From Megachile rotundata (lineage: Eukaryota > Arthropoda > Insecta > Hymenoptera > Megachilidae), in contig NC_134989.1 in the NCBI RefSeq assembly GCF_050947335.1, positions 10,905,501-10,969,500 of the forward strand: DNA of 64,000 nucleotides, written 5' to 3'. The first letter of the stretch is position 1, and each line of letters begins with the position of its first letter. Both the position numbers and the translations under genes were made by a program. The notes beneath the pieces were generated by a model, which did no database searches, had not been told where the DNA came from, and was given only the letters and a program-made list of their open reading frames with translations. Positions 23,586 through 37,400 of the stretch are shown piece after piece.

Positions 23586-26500
23586 AGTTAGCAGTAAAAA
23601 CACCATCAACAACGGCGGCGATAGGCGTTGGGGTGCAGCCCGTGTTATCATCCGGCTATCATAGCACGGTGCCACCCCAGAACGGGGGTGGTGGTTCGAC
23701 ATTTAGTGCCGCGGCGATGGTGGCAGCTGCCACCGCTACGGCCACCGCCACTGCAAGCGTGGTGGCCATGCAGGACCGCCAAGACATCCCCTCGCAATTC
23801 AATCAGGTACTTTTCCTTCTATTTCATCTCCGATTTATACGTAACTGATAAAAATACCATGTGTTGCTGGAAAGATGGCATGTGGAAAGAATACTGGTCC
23901 AATTGCTTACAGTTGCAAAGGTTCATCTTGTTGAGATTGAACACTATAAAAGTTAAAAAACCTTGCTGTTCCCATCAACTGCTCGCAAAAATGAACAAAA
24001 AAAAATTTAATCGTTTAATTACAGATGCAGAGCCAACATGGAATCCCCCACCAAACGTACAACGCAGGGTACGCCCAAAGAGGACCAATGGCCGGAATGG
24101 GGCCAGTCGGGATGAGCAACTTTAACAGCATGGGCACGATGAGCCCAATGCACTCTATGAATTCCATGAATTCGATGAACAGTATGAATGGCATGAACTC
24201 TATGAATCCTATGTCGATGGGAGGTATGAACGGTATGACTGGTATGAACGGAATGACCCCCATGAGCTCCATGAGTAACATGGGTAATATGGGCATGAAC
24301 AATATGATGGGACCTAACAACATGCAGATGAACAAGATGAGCATGCAGGTAAACATCCTTTTGTCTTATAACTATCCTTCTCAGATCAAATTTCTAATAC
24401 AGTATTCATGTAGCCTTGAAGATTTTGCAATTTCATCATAGAGTATGTGGGCAACATGTTGATTAGTTTGAACTGCGTATGCTTGTCTAAGGTTTCTTTA
24501 CAGTCGGTTGAGGTATAGAGTCTTGAAGTAGAGTCTCAGTAGAGTCTTCAAGGTCGTAGAAATTCTGATATAACCCTTGCAAAGAGCACCGTAATTTTTC
24601 CTAAAAGAACTCATGAATATTCGTTATAATTGTAGGCTCAACCACACCAGGGCTATCCAAGAAGACTAGCACCTTACCCAAACCCTGCGATGCACATGGC
24701 GCAAAAGAGGCAACAGGGTCCTTACCCGGCTCCCAACCCAGCCGCGATGCAACCAACCTTCAACGGCATGGCGACGTCGCAGTACCCGACCAATTACCCC
24801 GCGGCAGCGAGGCCGAATTTTCAGCCTCAGTATCAACCGATGCAGAGCATGAATCCGTCGGCTGCCGGCTTTGGGCCTAACTCTATGATACGAGGCGCCA
24901 ACATGAGGCAAACAGCGCCTTCGTATCAGACCGCGAGTCAGGCGGCAACCAACCAATACTACGGTAGCAATGGCATACCGGTTAGCATGGGACCTACCAC
25001 GGTTGGCAATCAATTCGTTGGACACCAACCGAACACGGGATACGCCGGTGCAGCGTCCTCGTACGGGGCAACCGGGGCTGTCACCAGTCAGTACCAACAG
25101 GACGTCGCGGCGATGAGAACGACGGGAGCAGGGACACTGAGTTACCAGCACAGCCCTATCCCTGGGAATCCGACACCTCCGCTCACCCCGGCTACGAGTA
25201 TGCCCCCTTACATCAGTCCGAATCCGGATATCAAGCCTAATTTCAACGATATGAAGTCACCGGTTAATATTCAGAGTAAGTCGGAATGTACGGCACGAAT
25301 GGGCAAGTGGTCGCTTGGGAGGTCATTTGGGTATCAACCAAATATTCGCGAGATGGAATAATCTTGTATTGAGTTGTTAGATATTTGATCTTCCAGATTT
25401 AAAAATTTTTAACTCTTCATCAGCACACCAGTGCCCATAAGCTCCTTGGCGAACACTTAGTCTACCCTTCGCTAATCCGTTTTAAACTTGCATCCATCTA
25501 AATGTCTTCCATTTTCTTGTTTGCAGAGGACGATGAGTTAAGATTAACATTCCCCGTGAGGGATGGCATCATTCTTCCACCCTTCCGCTTAGAACATAAT
25601 CTGGCTGTAAGCAACCACGTATTCCAACTGAAGTCCACGGTGCATCAAACGTTGATGTGGCGGTCCGACCTGGAACTACAGCTCAAGTGTTTCCACCACG
25701 AAGACAGGCAAATGAACACGAACTGGCCCGCGAGCGTGCAAGTATCCGTAAACGCCACGCCGTTGGTTATCGATCGCGGTGAAAATAAAACGTCTCATAA
25801 GCCCTTATACCTGAAGGACGTTTGTCAATCAGGAAGGAACACAATACAGATCACGGTATCGGCGTGTTGTTGTGTAAGTTTCTGATCGTTTATTATATTC
25901 ATACTTTTGTTAAATGCAAGGAGATCATAATTTTGTTTGATTTGCAGTCCCATTTATTCGTGCTACAATTAGTTCATCGACCAAGCGTGCGAAGCGTGCT
26001 TCAGGGATTGTTACGTAAGAGGCTGCTCACGGCGGAACATTGTATCACTAAAATTAAACGAAATTTCAGTAATACTATTTCCAATAACGGTATACAGTCG
26101 GAGAAGGATGTTGTAGAACAGACAGCACTTAAGGTAATACGTGTGCTCAAGATTTAGGTCTATCTGAACATCTCCTGCAGTAGTGATATGTTTCATATTT
26201 AATTTGAATGGTATCAAAGATCATCACAAGTGTAGGAGATATTTAGGAGGCTATCTTCAGATGAAACAGCCTGCAGATTATTTTGTTAACTTTTGAAATG
26301 ATTACTGTTCACAGGTATCCTTAAAATGTCCTATTACCTTTAAACGTATTACACTGCCAGCTAGGGGACACGATTGTAAACATATTCAGTGCTTCGATTT
26401 GGAGTCGTACCTACAGCTAAATTGTGAAAGAGGATCGTGGAGATGTCCTGTATGCACGTGAGTAACATTTATTTCATATCAAACCTTTTGGCTGACTGAA

Positions 26501-27604
26501 AATCTGAGAATATTTGCAGACTCGAGAATTTGAATGCTAAATCATATAATTCGTTTACAGGAAACCTGCCCAATTAGAAGGTTTAGAGGTTGACCAGTAC
26601 ATGTGGGGCATACTGAACACATTAAACACGGCGGAGGTCGAAGAAGTGACGATAGACTCGGTCGCGAATTGGAAACCAGCGAAGAATTTAACTGGTATTA
26701 AGTCCGAAGAAGAAAGCGATTGCAAGAGGATGACGAAGGCCATGTCACCTGGAAGTATGAACATGCCAACGATGAATAATTGGGATATGAATCAGGCAAT
26801 GAGTCCGTACATACCGCCCGACATGAGTAGCATTGTAAGCGGCTCTATGATGAATAACACACCATCCACGTACGCGAATAATAACATCAATCATCGGAAT
26901 TCGTCTGGAGGATCCTTCGATATCAATTCCGGAACGAATACGAATACCAATAATGATTACACAAACGGTGCAGGTCCACTGTCGCATCTGAATGAATCAG
27001 TCAACTCTTTAGACCCTCTCAACGCTATGGAGAAATCGCTTAACGATCAGGTAAGTTACAATTTTAAACGGGAGAAATAAAGTATAATATATTCATTGTT
27101 TTTGACAAATATTTTTGTTTGCGCAGATGCCTCATACACCACATACACCTCACACCCCCCATACGCCCCACACACCAGGTGGTGGAAATAGTGGTCCACC
27201 GAGTGTTCCCCCTGCATCTCAGGAATCCACGGGAAATCATAATACATCTGGTAATACGAGTACAAACATAAATAACGATACTGCAGACATACCATCTGAC
27301 TTAAATTTCGACCCAGCTGCAGTAATCGATGGCGAGGGTACTGGTCAAGAGGCATTGAATGTAAGTTTAATTTATCGGTCATTCAGCGAGAGTACAGTGT
27401 AACAAAAATTGATAAGGATTATACTTGGTTTAACTATTATTTAAATGTGATAATTCTGTATTTCAGCTTTTGCCAGACAATGTTGTGGATCCAATGGAAC
27501 TCCTGTCGTACCTGGATCCACCAGATCTGAACACCCCTCCCAGTAGCGGCGCTAGCAGTGGTAACCCCTCATCAAGTGACGATATATTAGCACTCTTCGA
27601 ATAA
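23586..27604 (+). CDS. tna: Zinc finger MIZ domain protein (ZMIZ1/2, tonalli-like), 5' partial
   Basis: A nuclear co-regulator with a PIAS-type SP-RING/MIZ finger, linked to SUMO ligation and chromatin remodelling (tonalli in Drosophila). Exons: about 23586-23806, 24025-24348, 24636-25275, 25527-25873, 25948-26133, 26315-26457, 26561-27050, 27127-27360, 27467-27604. All introns are GT-AG and in phase. Counting from 23633, 891 residues are visible. An Ala/Thr-rich run is at about 25-45, a Met-rich run at 80-166, and a Pro/Tyr/Gln-rich part at 167-379. The conserved region starts at ELRLTFPVRDG and includes EDRQMNTNWPASVQVSVN and RPSVRSVLQGLLRKRLL. The MIZ finger (about 558-620) reads CPITFKRITLPARGHDCKH, then CPVC. 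The C-terminus has PHT repeats, LSYLDPPDL and an acidic end DDILALFE, as in vertebrate ZMIZ1. The first visible exon's start is uncertain: the frame is open back to 23546, with acceptors at 23585 or 23594. N-terminal exons are missing. Confidence 0.95.
26315..26620 (+). other. tna: MIZ/SP-RING finger exon pair of the ZMIZ-like gene
   Basis: The exon at 26315-26457 and the start of the exon at 26561 encode the zinc-binding SP-RING fold, with the intron placed just after the CPVC cysteines. The Cys and His ligands of the family (CPITF, DCKHIQC, CPVC) are all present, so the finger should be intact. GLEVDQYMWGIL directly after it is nearly identical to vertebrate ZMIZ1, which makes this the firmest part of the identification. 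Confidence 0.9.
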
Positions 27605-29250
27605 AAAGAAAGAAATAATAACGGGCATCTCTCACGAGAAATAATCAAATTGCGACCCTAACGTTAAGACGAGTAAAAAAAGGAAAGAAAAAAGAAAAAA
27701 ATAAAACGATCAACAAGAGACAGGTTTGCATCTTACTACAAATATATTTCTAAATCCACGCGGAAATAATTGTAGTGAGCGATTTGAAAAAAAACGTATT
27801 GGGGTCACTGTGGGTGCTTTCACCTAATTCAATGGTACAAAAAGCTTAGCTCTAATTATAATATTCCTATTGACGAAGTTAGGGCATATTATTAGATTTA
27901 AATACGACGATGACTTTTAATTAATAGGGCGGAAACGAAGCACCACGTTTGGTAGTGCTTATTTGTAAAGATGTTATTGCACGGATTATGTTTAGTCCTT
28001 CGACATTGGGAATTTTTTTATTTCCAATAGATAAAACGCGTTAATTAACATTGTGCCGGGCATATGTTCCAGAACTGACCACCGCGGATATCACAATTAT
28101 ATTAATTGTGTTCAAAAGAAGGTAATCGAATTTTTTAATACCGAACATAATATAGAAGTAACGTTTTTCCACGAGGAATTTTACATATAGATTAAATACT
28201 AAAGGGACATGTTTGTTTGATAACGGTAAATGTGCAATACGATCAATAAATTTACACACATTTTATACAGATTGCCATTTATCCATTTCTTCATTCCAAA
28301 ATAAGTTTTTACAGAAATAATATTTGACAAAACATACCATAGGTTTAGGATACTATTTTCTTTTTTTTTTTTTCTGGTAAACGATATCGATTTTCATTAA
28401 CAAATATCACAAATCGTATAGCACATTTATAGACTTTTATATTGAAAAGATACAGGCTTCAAGCCTGAATATCAGCACAATATTGGAATGATTTTTAGAG
28501 AGCTTAGTGTACCTTACGAAAAACTATGTAACACTTACTTGACGAATTTATGATTTTGGAATATTTGCTTGACAAAATGTGCTGTGCTATTTCACAAAGA
28601 CTTCGCCTCGAAGTTCTCCCTGCAATACAATCTTTACCTCAGAACCGGTCTACTCGCATTCAAAAAGGCTATGATGGACCTACATCACAACAGAAATACA
28701 AGTTGTACAGTAACTTTTGTAAATAAGTTTTAATCGAGAAAAAAAAATAATAGATAAGACGTTCATCTGTTGTGAATTTACCCTGCTTATTGATGGATAT
28801 AGCGCATATAGTGTTCCTTTCCTTTAGATGATTAGTGACAACAGATGACACACAGAAACGAGGGCATATCGGGCTTCACACTGGATGGAGAGACTCTATT
28901 TTGTATGGTGTATCTCCTGAGTTTTTGCATATGCAAAGTATGCATACGTCAACTGAAACTTCAAATTATGTTTATGTAATGTACTGTATATGCTTTTATT
29001 TATAAGCAAACGATTCTTTTTATTCGTTGCAACGTTTACAATTAATAAATACACGATATGCACATATACTTTGAGTCCTATAAAGTTACTTGAATACGAA
29101 TCATTTTCTTTATATCTGTTTGAAAAATTGATGAATAATAAACAAAACCTCTGAAGATACATCAGTAATACATATAGAGTTTATTTTCACATTTTGATGC
29201 GTATAAATACTTGTAACTAAATCTGAAATAAAACAGTTACCATTTTTGTT
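27605..29250 (+). other. tna: Probable 3' untranslated region of the ZMIZ-like gene
   Basis: After the stop codon at 27602-27604 the DNA is AT-rich and noncoding. Possible poly(A) signals AATAAA occur at 27700-27705 and 29227-29232, among others. Which is used cannot be told from sequence; long 3'UTRs are usual for regulators of this type. Confidence 0.4.
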
Positions 29251-31200
29251 ATTATTTTTGTTAACAACGAAAGACTTTTGAGGTTTATAATTGAAAATTG
29301 CATAAAATCAAATTTTACAGAGGTATCAAATGTTGTAGAAATGTACACGCAAAAGATGAAATCAGCATGGGGAAATAAATTCTATATAAAACAGTTAGCA
29401 CAAATTTTTTAAACGAACTGATTTTTTCGTTTAACGAAAAATCCAGGTTTAGAATTATTTGTATGATAAAACTGCCAGAGTGACACCGCCCATGGCCCCC
29501 CTTGCTTGCATAGTAGTTATTACATTTATATCTTTTGTGATTAAAAGAGAAGATATACTTAAAGTGATTCATGTAGATTATACAAATTTTATATTAAAAA
29601 AAAAGTGTATTTATATTCCAGTGTGCATCAATAGCGCACATTGAAGGATTAGATGCGGTCAAGTTTCTATTCGTATAATTATAATAACATTATCGAAAAT
29701 AGGATAACAATATTACTTATATTAAGCGAGATTATTGTATATTATCTGTATATATGATAAATAGATTAATAATATAAGAAAAAAAAATGGCAGATACTTA
29801 TTGGCCAGTTATAATAGTAAAAATGATTATCTTAATTATTTCTCAGAACCAAAACATGCAAGCGTTGTATGAGAATACTTTAAAAAAAAATAAAACCTAG
29901 AAAATATAATATGTAAATGATGCAGGATAATAACAGTTCAGATTATTGTACTGTTATTTCTAATAGAATTATTACTTACCTATTAAAGACATAATTATCG
30001 AGGAAAAAAAAGTTTATTCAAATTGTAAGCTTTACTTAGGATTGCCAGGAAGTAGGCATACGCAACAATGTTGCGGTTGTATATAGGCAATGTCTACCTA
30101 TACCTACTTAATAATATCCTAAAATACACGATACATGGTCTTGGTTTAGAAGTTGTAGAGCTTTATAATATATTTGATAAAATAGAATTATCATTTTTAT
30201 AGACCGTTGCAATTGTAACATTTTTTCTTGAACTTATTAACAAAATTAACAAAAGAAGAAGATAAAACATTGAAAACCAGTTAATTTTATTAAATGCAAT
30301 TTTATACTGAAAGAATTTAAATAAATATGACATCTTAAAAAGAAAATGAAAGGGATGTTATGGATCTACTTTGAATTTTGTGGTTAGTCAAATGATTATG
30401 AATCTCTACAACTTTACAATTATACCTATTTATCTATTGTTAGGAGGCCTATGATTTGATCCTAAAGTGCGTCACTTTGAAGACTTGAACGAATTAAATG
30501 TCGTGTTGTCTTGTCGAGGCCTGAAAAGCTACACTAAGAAAATAAAATATTTTCGTGTAATACCACACAGCTGTACCTACTTATGGCACATTGAACACAC
30601 ATTCGATGGATCAAATAAAAATGTCAGAGAGCATTTAAGTAAATGCTGATAAGCATTTGCGTACAAACGATATTTTCGTTTTATTCATTTCGTACGATCA
30701 ATATAATTGACAAATTTTAAGTGGTACGAGTTTCGAATGTTGCATCAATCTTCACACGTACATGGACCAAATTTTTAGAGAACGATCGAATTTTTCGAAA
30801 TATCAATTAAACGGATACTTTCAGTTTTTTGAAGCTTTATAATAGCACAACATTGAAAATAAATAATTAAACGAATATATGGAATACACAATGTAGACAG
30901 GAGAGGCCCTATATTTCCTTAGGCCAATAAGTTCGAGACATTTTGACTTTAGACAATTACTCTAACCAACGGTAGTAAGCAATAGTTTATAACAATAAGG
31001 TTTAAGAATTGAATTTAATAACTGGAGAATTGGTTAGAATAATTATTTAGCGAAGGGAGGACTAATTTGACTCGAATTGATTACTTTTTTCTTTTTTCTA
31101 CCTGTAAGTGGCGTGATGTGGGCCTGGACCCCTCAAGTTATTGCTATAAGAATATTCGAATATTTTACTAAGTTTTGCAGATTGAAAATGTGTTTTGAGA
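29251..31200. other. AT-rich intergenic DNA
   Basis: Very AT-rich with many short T and A runs and no gene or repeat family recognised. The frame at 30467-30649 (60 codons) has no supporting feature. Confidence 0.5.
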
Positions 31201-31215
31201 TTATGATTCTGAGGT

Positions 31216-32060
31216 TTATGCAAATTTCCAAATTCTGGAATTCCAAATTCCAATTTCCAAAATTCCGAATTCCAAGCTTCCGAATTCTAAGCTTCTGAAT
31301 TCCAAGCTTCCGAATTCCAAACTTCTGAATTCCAAGCTTTCGAATTCCAAAATTTCGGATTCCAAGCTACCGAATTCCAAAATTCCGAATTCCAAGCTTC
31401 CGAATTCCAAGATACCGAATTCCAAGCTTCCGAATTCCAAGCTTCCGAATTCCAAAATTCCGAATTCCAAGCTACCGAATTCCAAGCTTCCGAATTCCAA
31501 AATTCCGAATTCCAAGTTACCGAATTCCAAGCTTCCGAATTCCAAGCTTCCGAATTCTAAAATTCCGAATTCCAAGATACCGAATTTCAAAATTCCGAAT
31601 TCCAAGCTTCCGAATTCCAAGCTACCGAATTCCAAGCTTCCGAATTCCAAGCTTCTGAATTCCAAAATTCCGAATTCCAAGTTACCCAATTCCAAGCTTC
31701 CGAATTCCAAAATTCCGAATTCCAAGCTACCGAATTCCAAGCTTCCGAATTCCAAGCTTCCGAATTCCAAGCTTCCGAATTCCAAGCTTCCGAATTCTAA
31801 AATTCCGAATTCCAAGATATCGAATTTCAAAATTCCGAATTCCAAGCTTCCGAATTCCAAGCTACCGAATTCCAAGCTTCCGAATTCCAAGCTTCTGAAT
31901 TCCAAAATTCCGAATTCCAGGTTACCCAATTCCAAGCTTCCGAATTCCAAAATCCCGAATTCCAAAATTCCGAATTCCAAAATTTCGAATTCCAAAATTC
32001 CAAAATACCAAATTTCAAAATTACTAAATTCCCAAACCTCCAAATCTCCAACTTTCAAAT
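31216..32060 (-). repeat. 15-bp minisatellite GAATTCCAAGCTTCC with 240-bp higher-order period
   Basis: About 55 tandem 15-bp units, GAATTCCAAGCTTCC or GAATTCCAAAATTCC on the + strand, make dense GAATTC and AAGCTT sites. The stretch at 31561-31680 repeats at 31801-31920 with a single early difference (GATACC against GATATC) and is otherwise almost identical, giving a 240-bp (16-unit) higher-order period. A 280-codon minus-strand frame (repeating LEFGSLEFGIL) is only the 15-bp unit read in frame and is not called as a gene. Confidence 0.95.
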
Positions 32061-34390
32061 CCTCAAATTTCTCACTTACTAAGAATCCACAAATGAAAAC
32101 CTGAAATCTTCACTCTCAAAATAGCGATAAACGGCAATATAACGAGATTCTATCTAAGTTGAGCCTACACCTACGGGGACCTGGTCCACCCTAACCAATT
32201 TGAATTACGTCAACGGAACGTTTTTTATACCGACAGCTTTTATAAATCTACAATCCCCAGAATTGTTGATAGATCAAACGAAAAATCGTATCCTAGGTAA
32301 AAGATCATAAACTACACCGACATACATACATACGCATTTACTGAGGTCGCCATAAGTGACTGGTACAAGCTTGTGTAAAGTAATAAGAAAAATGTGCAGA
32401 TCATTTAAAATAAAAAAAAGGAAGTGAGCAACTGATATCATCGGTTACGTTTGTGTGAAAAAAATTTTAATATACAAAGACCAGTTTATCACATTGTCAC
32501 ATTGTTTCTTGATAACAGTTAGAAACATTCAATAAAAAAGTCATAAAATATTGAACGTTTGTACCATTCTTATAGATCATTCTTCCTACATGGTTCAATC
32601 GAAAGAAACATATTTTGGGAGTCATCGTTACGGGACGAATAAAAGATCATCATTGTACCGATACCACGGATTTAATGAAATAAATGATTACTTGTACATT
32701 AAATAGTTAGAAAAATATATAACTTGTTGTTTTCTATCTTGTGCACACAGATTTCTATTTTTTAATTCGATTATGGTGATAAGTAATTTTTATTATTTTT
32801 CAAGTTTGAAAATTGGATTGTATTTTTTATTTTTGTTGGATTGATTTTGGATATTATGTTTGGATCTGTTTCACTATTTGTAGTTTTAATTTTTATGGAA
32901 GGTAGATATTTTTCATGCATTTGTAAGTTTCATCATTGAACTTGGATTTCAATGAAGAGTGATTCGTTTAAATAAGATTTTTTTTTATATAAGTAACGTG
33001 AACAAATTTTATTTTAATTGTATAAATTATGGTGAATGTTCTGGTCATTATTTTGTTTAGATTTATTTTACGAGTACAATAAATAAAAAATTAAGAAAAT
33101 TTTTAAGTTTAGCTGTGGGTGGTGGAACGTAGCCATCTGGTGGTGAAGCGCCATCTTGCGACGTGAAAGGAACTAACATTTGAAGTCTACTTTGCACATG
33201 AAAAGTAAGTACACAATAAATTTGTTACGATTAGAAAAAAGATAAATAGTTAGAGTTCTATAAATAATTTAATTTTTTTAAACTAGTAAATTGGAACTTT
33301 AGAGTTTTGGGAGTTTCTGCAAAGATTGAAACTTAGAATTTTGGGAGTTTAGGATTTTTAGAAGTTTGAGGCCTTAGAATTTTCTAGCTTCAGAACTTTG
33401 GGACTTTAGGATTTTTAAGCTTTGGGATTTTGACGTTTTAGGACTTCAAGATTTTGAGATTTTTAAATTTTGAGATGTTATGATTTTGATAGAATTATGT
33501 GGAAAACTTTCCAACTTTGTGACTTCACAAAATAATAGATTACTAGCAAAGAAATTTTGAAGAAATTCCTGTTATCCAAAATGGCGGTCATCTCAAACTT
33601 TAAAAAATTCTATAATAGTTCAGAATTAAAAATTGAAACTAAAAAAATTTAATGCTGTGCTTATTAAACAGTAAACTATTTTCTAATTATTTTCCTTTTC
33701 TAATTTCCAAATATTCAATTTTCAAATATTATACCATAATTACAAAGACTTCCAACTAAACGCCAAGTATGCATCATGTTTCCCTTTCAACAACATTCGG
33801 TAGATAAACTCAGCCTCGGTATTACACAACATTGCGTTATATCACTAATCAGCACGTTATCAGAAGTTTCACTAGAAACCATATTCCTCTAATCTCGCGC
33901 TGATCAAACATAAGTCAATGTACCATTTCTTATAATCTACTGTTTCCATTATTTAAACAATCAAAAGATTCACAAAATCTGTCTTAAATTTTCATGTGAG
34001 CCATATGAGAAACTGGCGTACATAACAATTTCTCATATGACAAAAATGGGGAAATTTCTTACAAAAATTTAATTCAATGTTTCAACTCTCCCAGATTAAT
34101 TTAAAAAATATAGTAAGTAGTTTAGTAGTTAAAACTACACTCTTATAGAGTGTAATTACTTCCATTACAATCGTCACGCCATAAACTCTCATACGACATA
34201 CAAAAGAGGTAACATAGAAATAGATAACATTGATGTAAGAAATAGTTGATATTAGAGGGGACTTGTCTAAGGGAACTTGAAAAACACGTATGACCGCAAA
34301 TACACTGCATGCACTGTCTACATACGAGCACATTCACACGTCGAGGAACGTCGGAGCAAAGCTGTTTACGAAATTCGACTTAGGTCGAGC
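32061..34390. other. Intergenic DNA upstream of BCKDHB with a CTCF-like site
   Basis: AT-rich unique DNA. At 33112-33190 a GC-richer segment contains, on the minus strand, CCACCAGATGGCTA (33130-33143), which matches 12 of 14 positions of the CTCF core. It also shares words such as GGAACTAA with the intron-3 inverted repeat at 37.4 kb, so the two may be relatives of one dispersed element. Positions 33290-33490 are a degenerate G-run patch. Confidence 0.4.
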
Positions 34391-34497
34391 ACGGGGGCTT
34401 GCGCGATCTAAAATATAGTATTGTATGTAAATCGCGCCGAAAAGATAAGGTTTATTCATTATCACAGTGGAGAACTCTCAATCGACGTTCGACCACG

Positions 34498-37400
34498 ATG
34501 GTACTCAGTAAATTTTCTACTCGATTACTGAACACTCGTGTGTCTCTGCTCTGGAATTATGCTGCGGAATGGTTGCCACGTGAAAATGTCAGACGGATAC
34601 ATTTCAACTACTATGCTGACAAAAGTAACAACATTCCTGGTAAGTGAAATTAGTTAGTTCATTTTAGTCTTTGATTAGACATTTTAGTTTTTAATGAATT
34701 AAGTTACAAATAAGTTACAATTACCTATGGTTGCAATTTAATTTGGGTTAAAATTTGCGTGTTTTAGGAAATTATTTTTTATGTGGAATTCTGTTAATTT
34801 GTTGAGAAATTTATTTTATTTAGGTTTTAATGTTAAGATTGTTTGTGGGATATTTAATTTACTTTGCTGTTTACTGGACTAATTTTTAATACTCATTCAG
34901 TAGTTTTTTTAATACTAATAGGACATAGTTGATAATTAAATTTAGCTTCGTTTTTTAGTGCAGGATTTATTTATTTAGTATAAAATTTATTCTCTGATAT
35001 TTGACACAGGGATAAGTAAAATTTAGTTTCTGTATGAAATTGTAAAATGTAGCTTCTTTTTTAATGTACAGTCTATTTATTTAATACTAGCTTTTCGTTC
35101 TCAATGTCTAAATACAAAATTCTCCTTTTGCAATATTTAATATAAAATTTTCATTCTCAATACTCTAATAAAATTTTCGTTTTCAATATTTCAATAAAAT
35201 TTTCATTTTCAATATTTTAGCAAAATTTTCATTTACAATATTACTGTTGTTATAGTATTTTTTAAATACTTCTCATGAATTATTTTTAACAGCCTCGTAA
35301 TACTTGTAATGTTTGTGAAAATGTTTATTTATAATAATTACAAAGTTCTCCTCTTGCAATAAATAATATAAAATTTTCATTTTCAATATTTTAATAAAAT
35401 TTTCGTTTTCAATATTTCAATAAAATTTTCATTTTCAATATTTTAGCAAAATTTTCATTTACAATATTACTGTTGTTATAGTATTTTTTAAATACTTCTC
35501 AAGAATTATTTTTAACAGCCTCGTAATATTTGTAATGTTTGTGAAAATGTTTATTTATAATAATTACAAAGTTCTCCTTTTGCAATAAATAATATAAAAT
35601 TTTCATTCTCAATATTTTAATAAAATTTTCGTTTTCAATATTTCAATAAAATTTTCATTTTCAATATTTTAGCAAAATTTTCACTTACAATATTATTCTC
35701 GTTTCAGTACGTCTTAAATACTTTTCACAAATTATTTTTAACAACCTTGTAGTACTTAAAATTTCTAAAATTGTTTATTTATAATAATTACCAAGTTTCA
35801 TTAAATTATACAAAGCTATTTACTTAAAAGAAAGAAAGCTTTTTACTTTAAGTCCTATATTGTACAGTAATTAAAAAGCGTGTAAAATATTTTGTGAAAA
35901 TGTGTGTGCAAAATATTTATTCAAATTAAATTATTTTTCTGTATAGTAACCGTAACAAGGTATATTTCAGGTGAGACTGAAAAGTTGAATATGTATCAGG
36001 CAATAAATAATGGACTTCGATCAGTGTTGACCAAAGATCCGGACGCAGGTATCCGAAACAATTAATTATTCTCCTTCTACCTTCATTTTAAATGTTTATT
36101 AATAAAAACAGAATTCAGGTTTATGCAATACTATGACACAGTCCGACTATTTACTAAACAAGCTCTTATCTTATCTCACAAAGTTGATAGCATTTTCACT
36201 GTCGCACATGCAAACTTTTGTGTATATTTTTTTCGCAAACAAATTTTGAGACCATGCAAACTTTTTATTTGGCTGATATTTTTTTTCTGTAATAATTATA
36301 GTGGTTGTTATCATTCTTATATCGTCATTGCTTGCTTTTCATCTTACAATTTAATATTGCATATTTTTTTTGGTAAACTAAAGAAATGGATTTTGAGTAA
36401 ATAAATTTTGAGGCGATACAAAGCTTTTATTTGGCTGATATTTTTTTCTGTAATAATAATACTGGTTAGGTTACTATTTTATTACTATTCTTCAATCGTC
36501 AGAATAGCTGTATTTTTATGTTGTATTTTAATGTGGTTTTATTGTTAATATTTTTTTAGTAAACAAATTTTGCGGCCATACAAAATTTTTGTTTAGATTA
36601 TATTTTCTTCTGTAATAGTAATAGTAGTTGATATCATTCTTTTATCGTCATTGCTTGTTTTTCATCTTACGTTTTAATATAGCTTTATTCTTCATATTTT
36701 TTTAATAAACAAATTTTGAGATCATTAAAAATTGTTTATTTGGCTAATATTTATTTCTAGTAATAATAATAGCAGTTGTTACTATTCTTCAATCGACATT
36801 GCTCTATTTTCATCTTACATTTTAATATTTCTTCATTCTTTACATTTTTTTAGTATACAAATTTCATGACTATTCAAAGTTTTCATTTGGCAGACATTTT
36901 TTACTGTATTCATAATATTACTGTTTTAACTCTTTTTTTACTGCCATTGTTCCATTTTCATCTGATATTTTAATACAATTTTTACTGTTTACAGTTGATA
37001 AAAAATGTCCAGCTACATTTGTTTTATTTTAATTCAGTGATATTTGGCGAGGACGTTGCATTCGGAGGAGTCTTTCGCTGCACCATGAATCTCCAAAAAG
37101 ACTTCGGAAGCGATCGAGTTTTTAACACGCCGTTATGCGAACAAGGAATCGCCGGGTTTGGAATTGGTTTAGCCACTGCTGGTGTAACAGCGATCGCAGA
37201 AATTCAATTCGCGGATTACATATTCCCTGCATTCGATCAGGTATAATTATAGATGTAGTACGGGGTAAATCATTCAGTGATTTAGAGCATGACGGTTTTC
37301 CGAGAAAACGGCAAATTAATAACAGTTTAGTGAAGTCAAAACATTTTGAAGTTAATTGACCTTACACTCCGATGTAATTTGATGCATATTATAGTTAATT

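Noticed and set aside
31216..32058. 280-codon minus-strand frame repeating LEFGSLEFG
   Set aside because: Direct translation of a 15-bp tandem repeat.
31216..32060. Heat-shock elements in the GAATTCCAAGCTTCC array
   Set aside because: The GAA and TTC words are not spaced by two bases as the nGAAnnTTCn element requires.
34399..34497. Upstream in-frame start for BCKDHB
   Set aside because: The extra 33 residues are not typical of the family, and ATG 34498 gives an Arg-rich mitochondrial leader of normal length.
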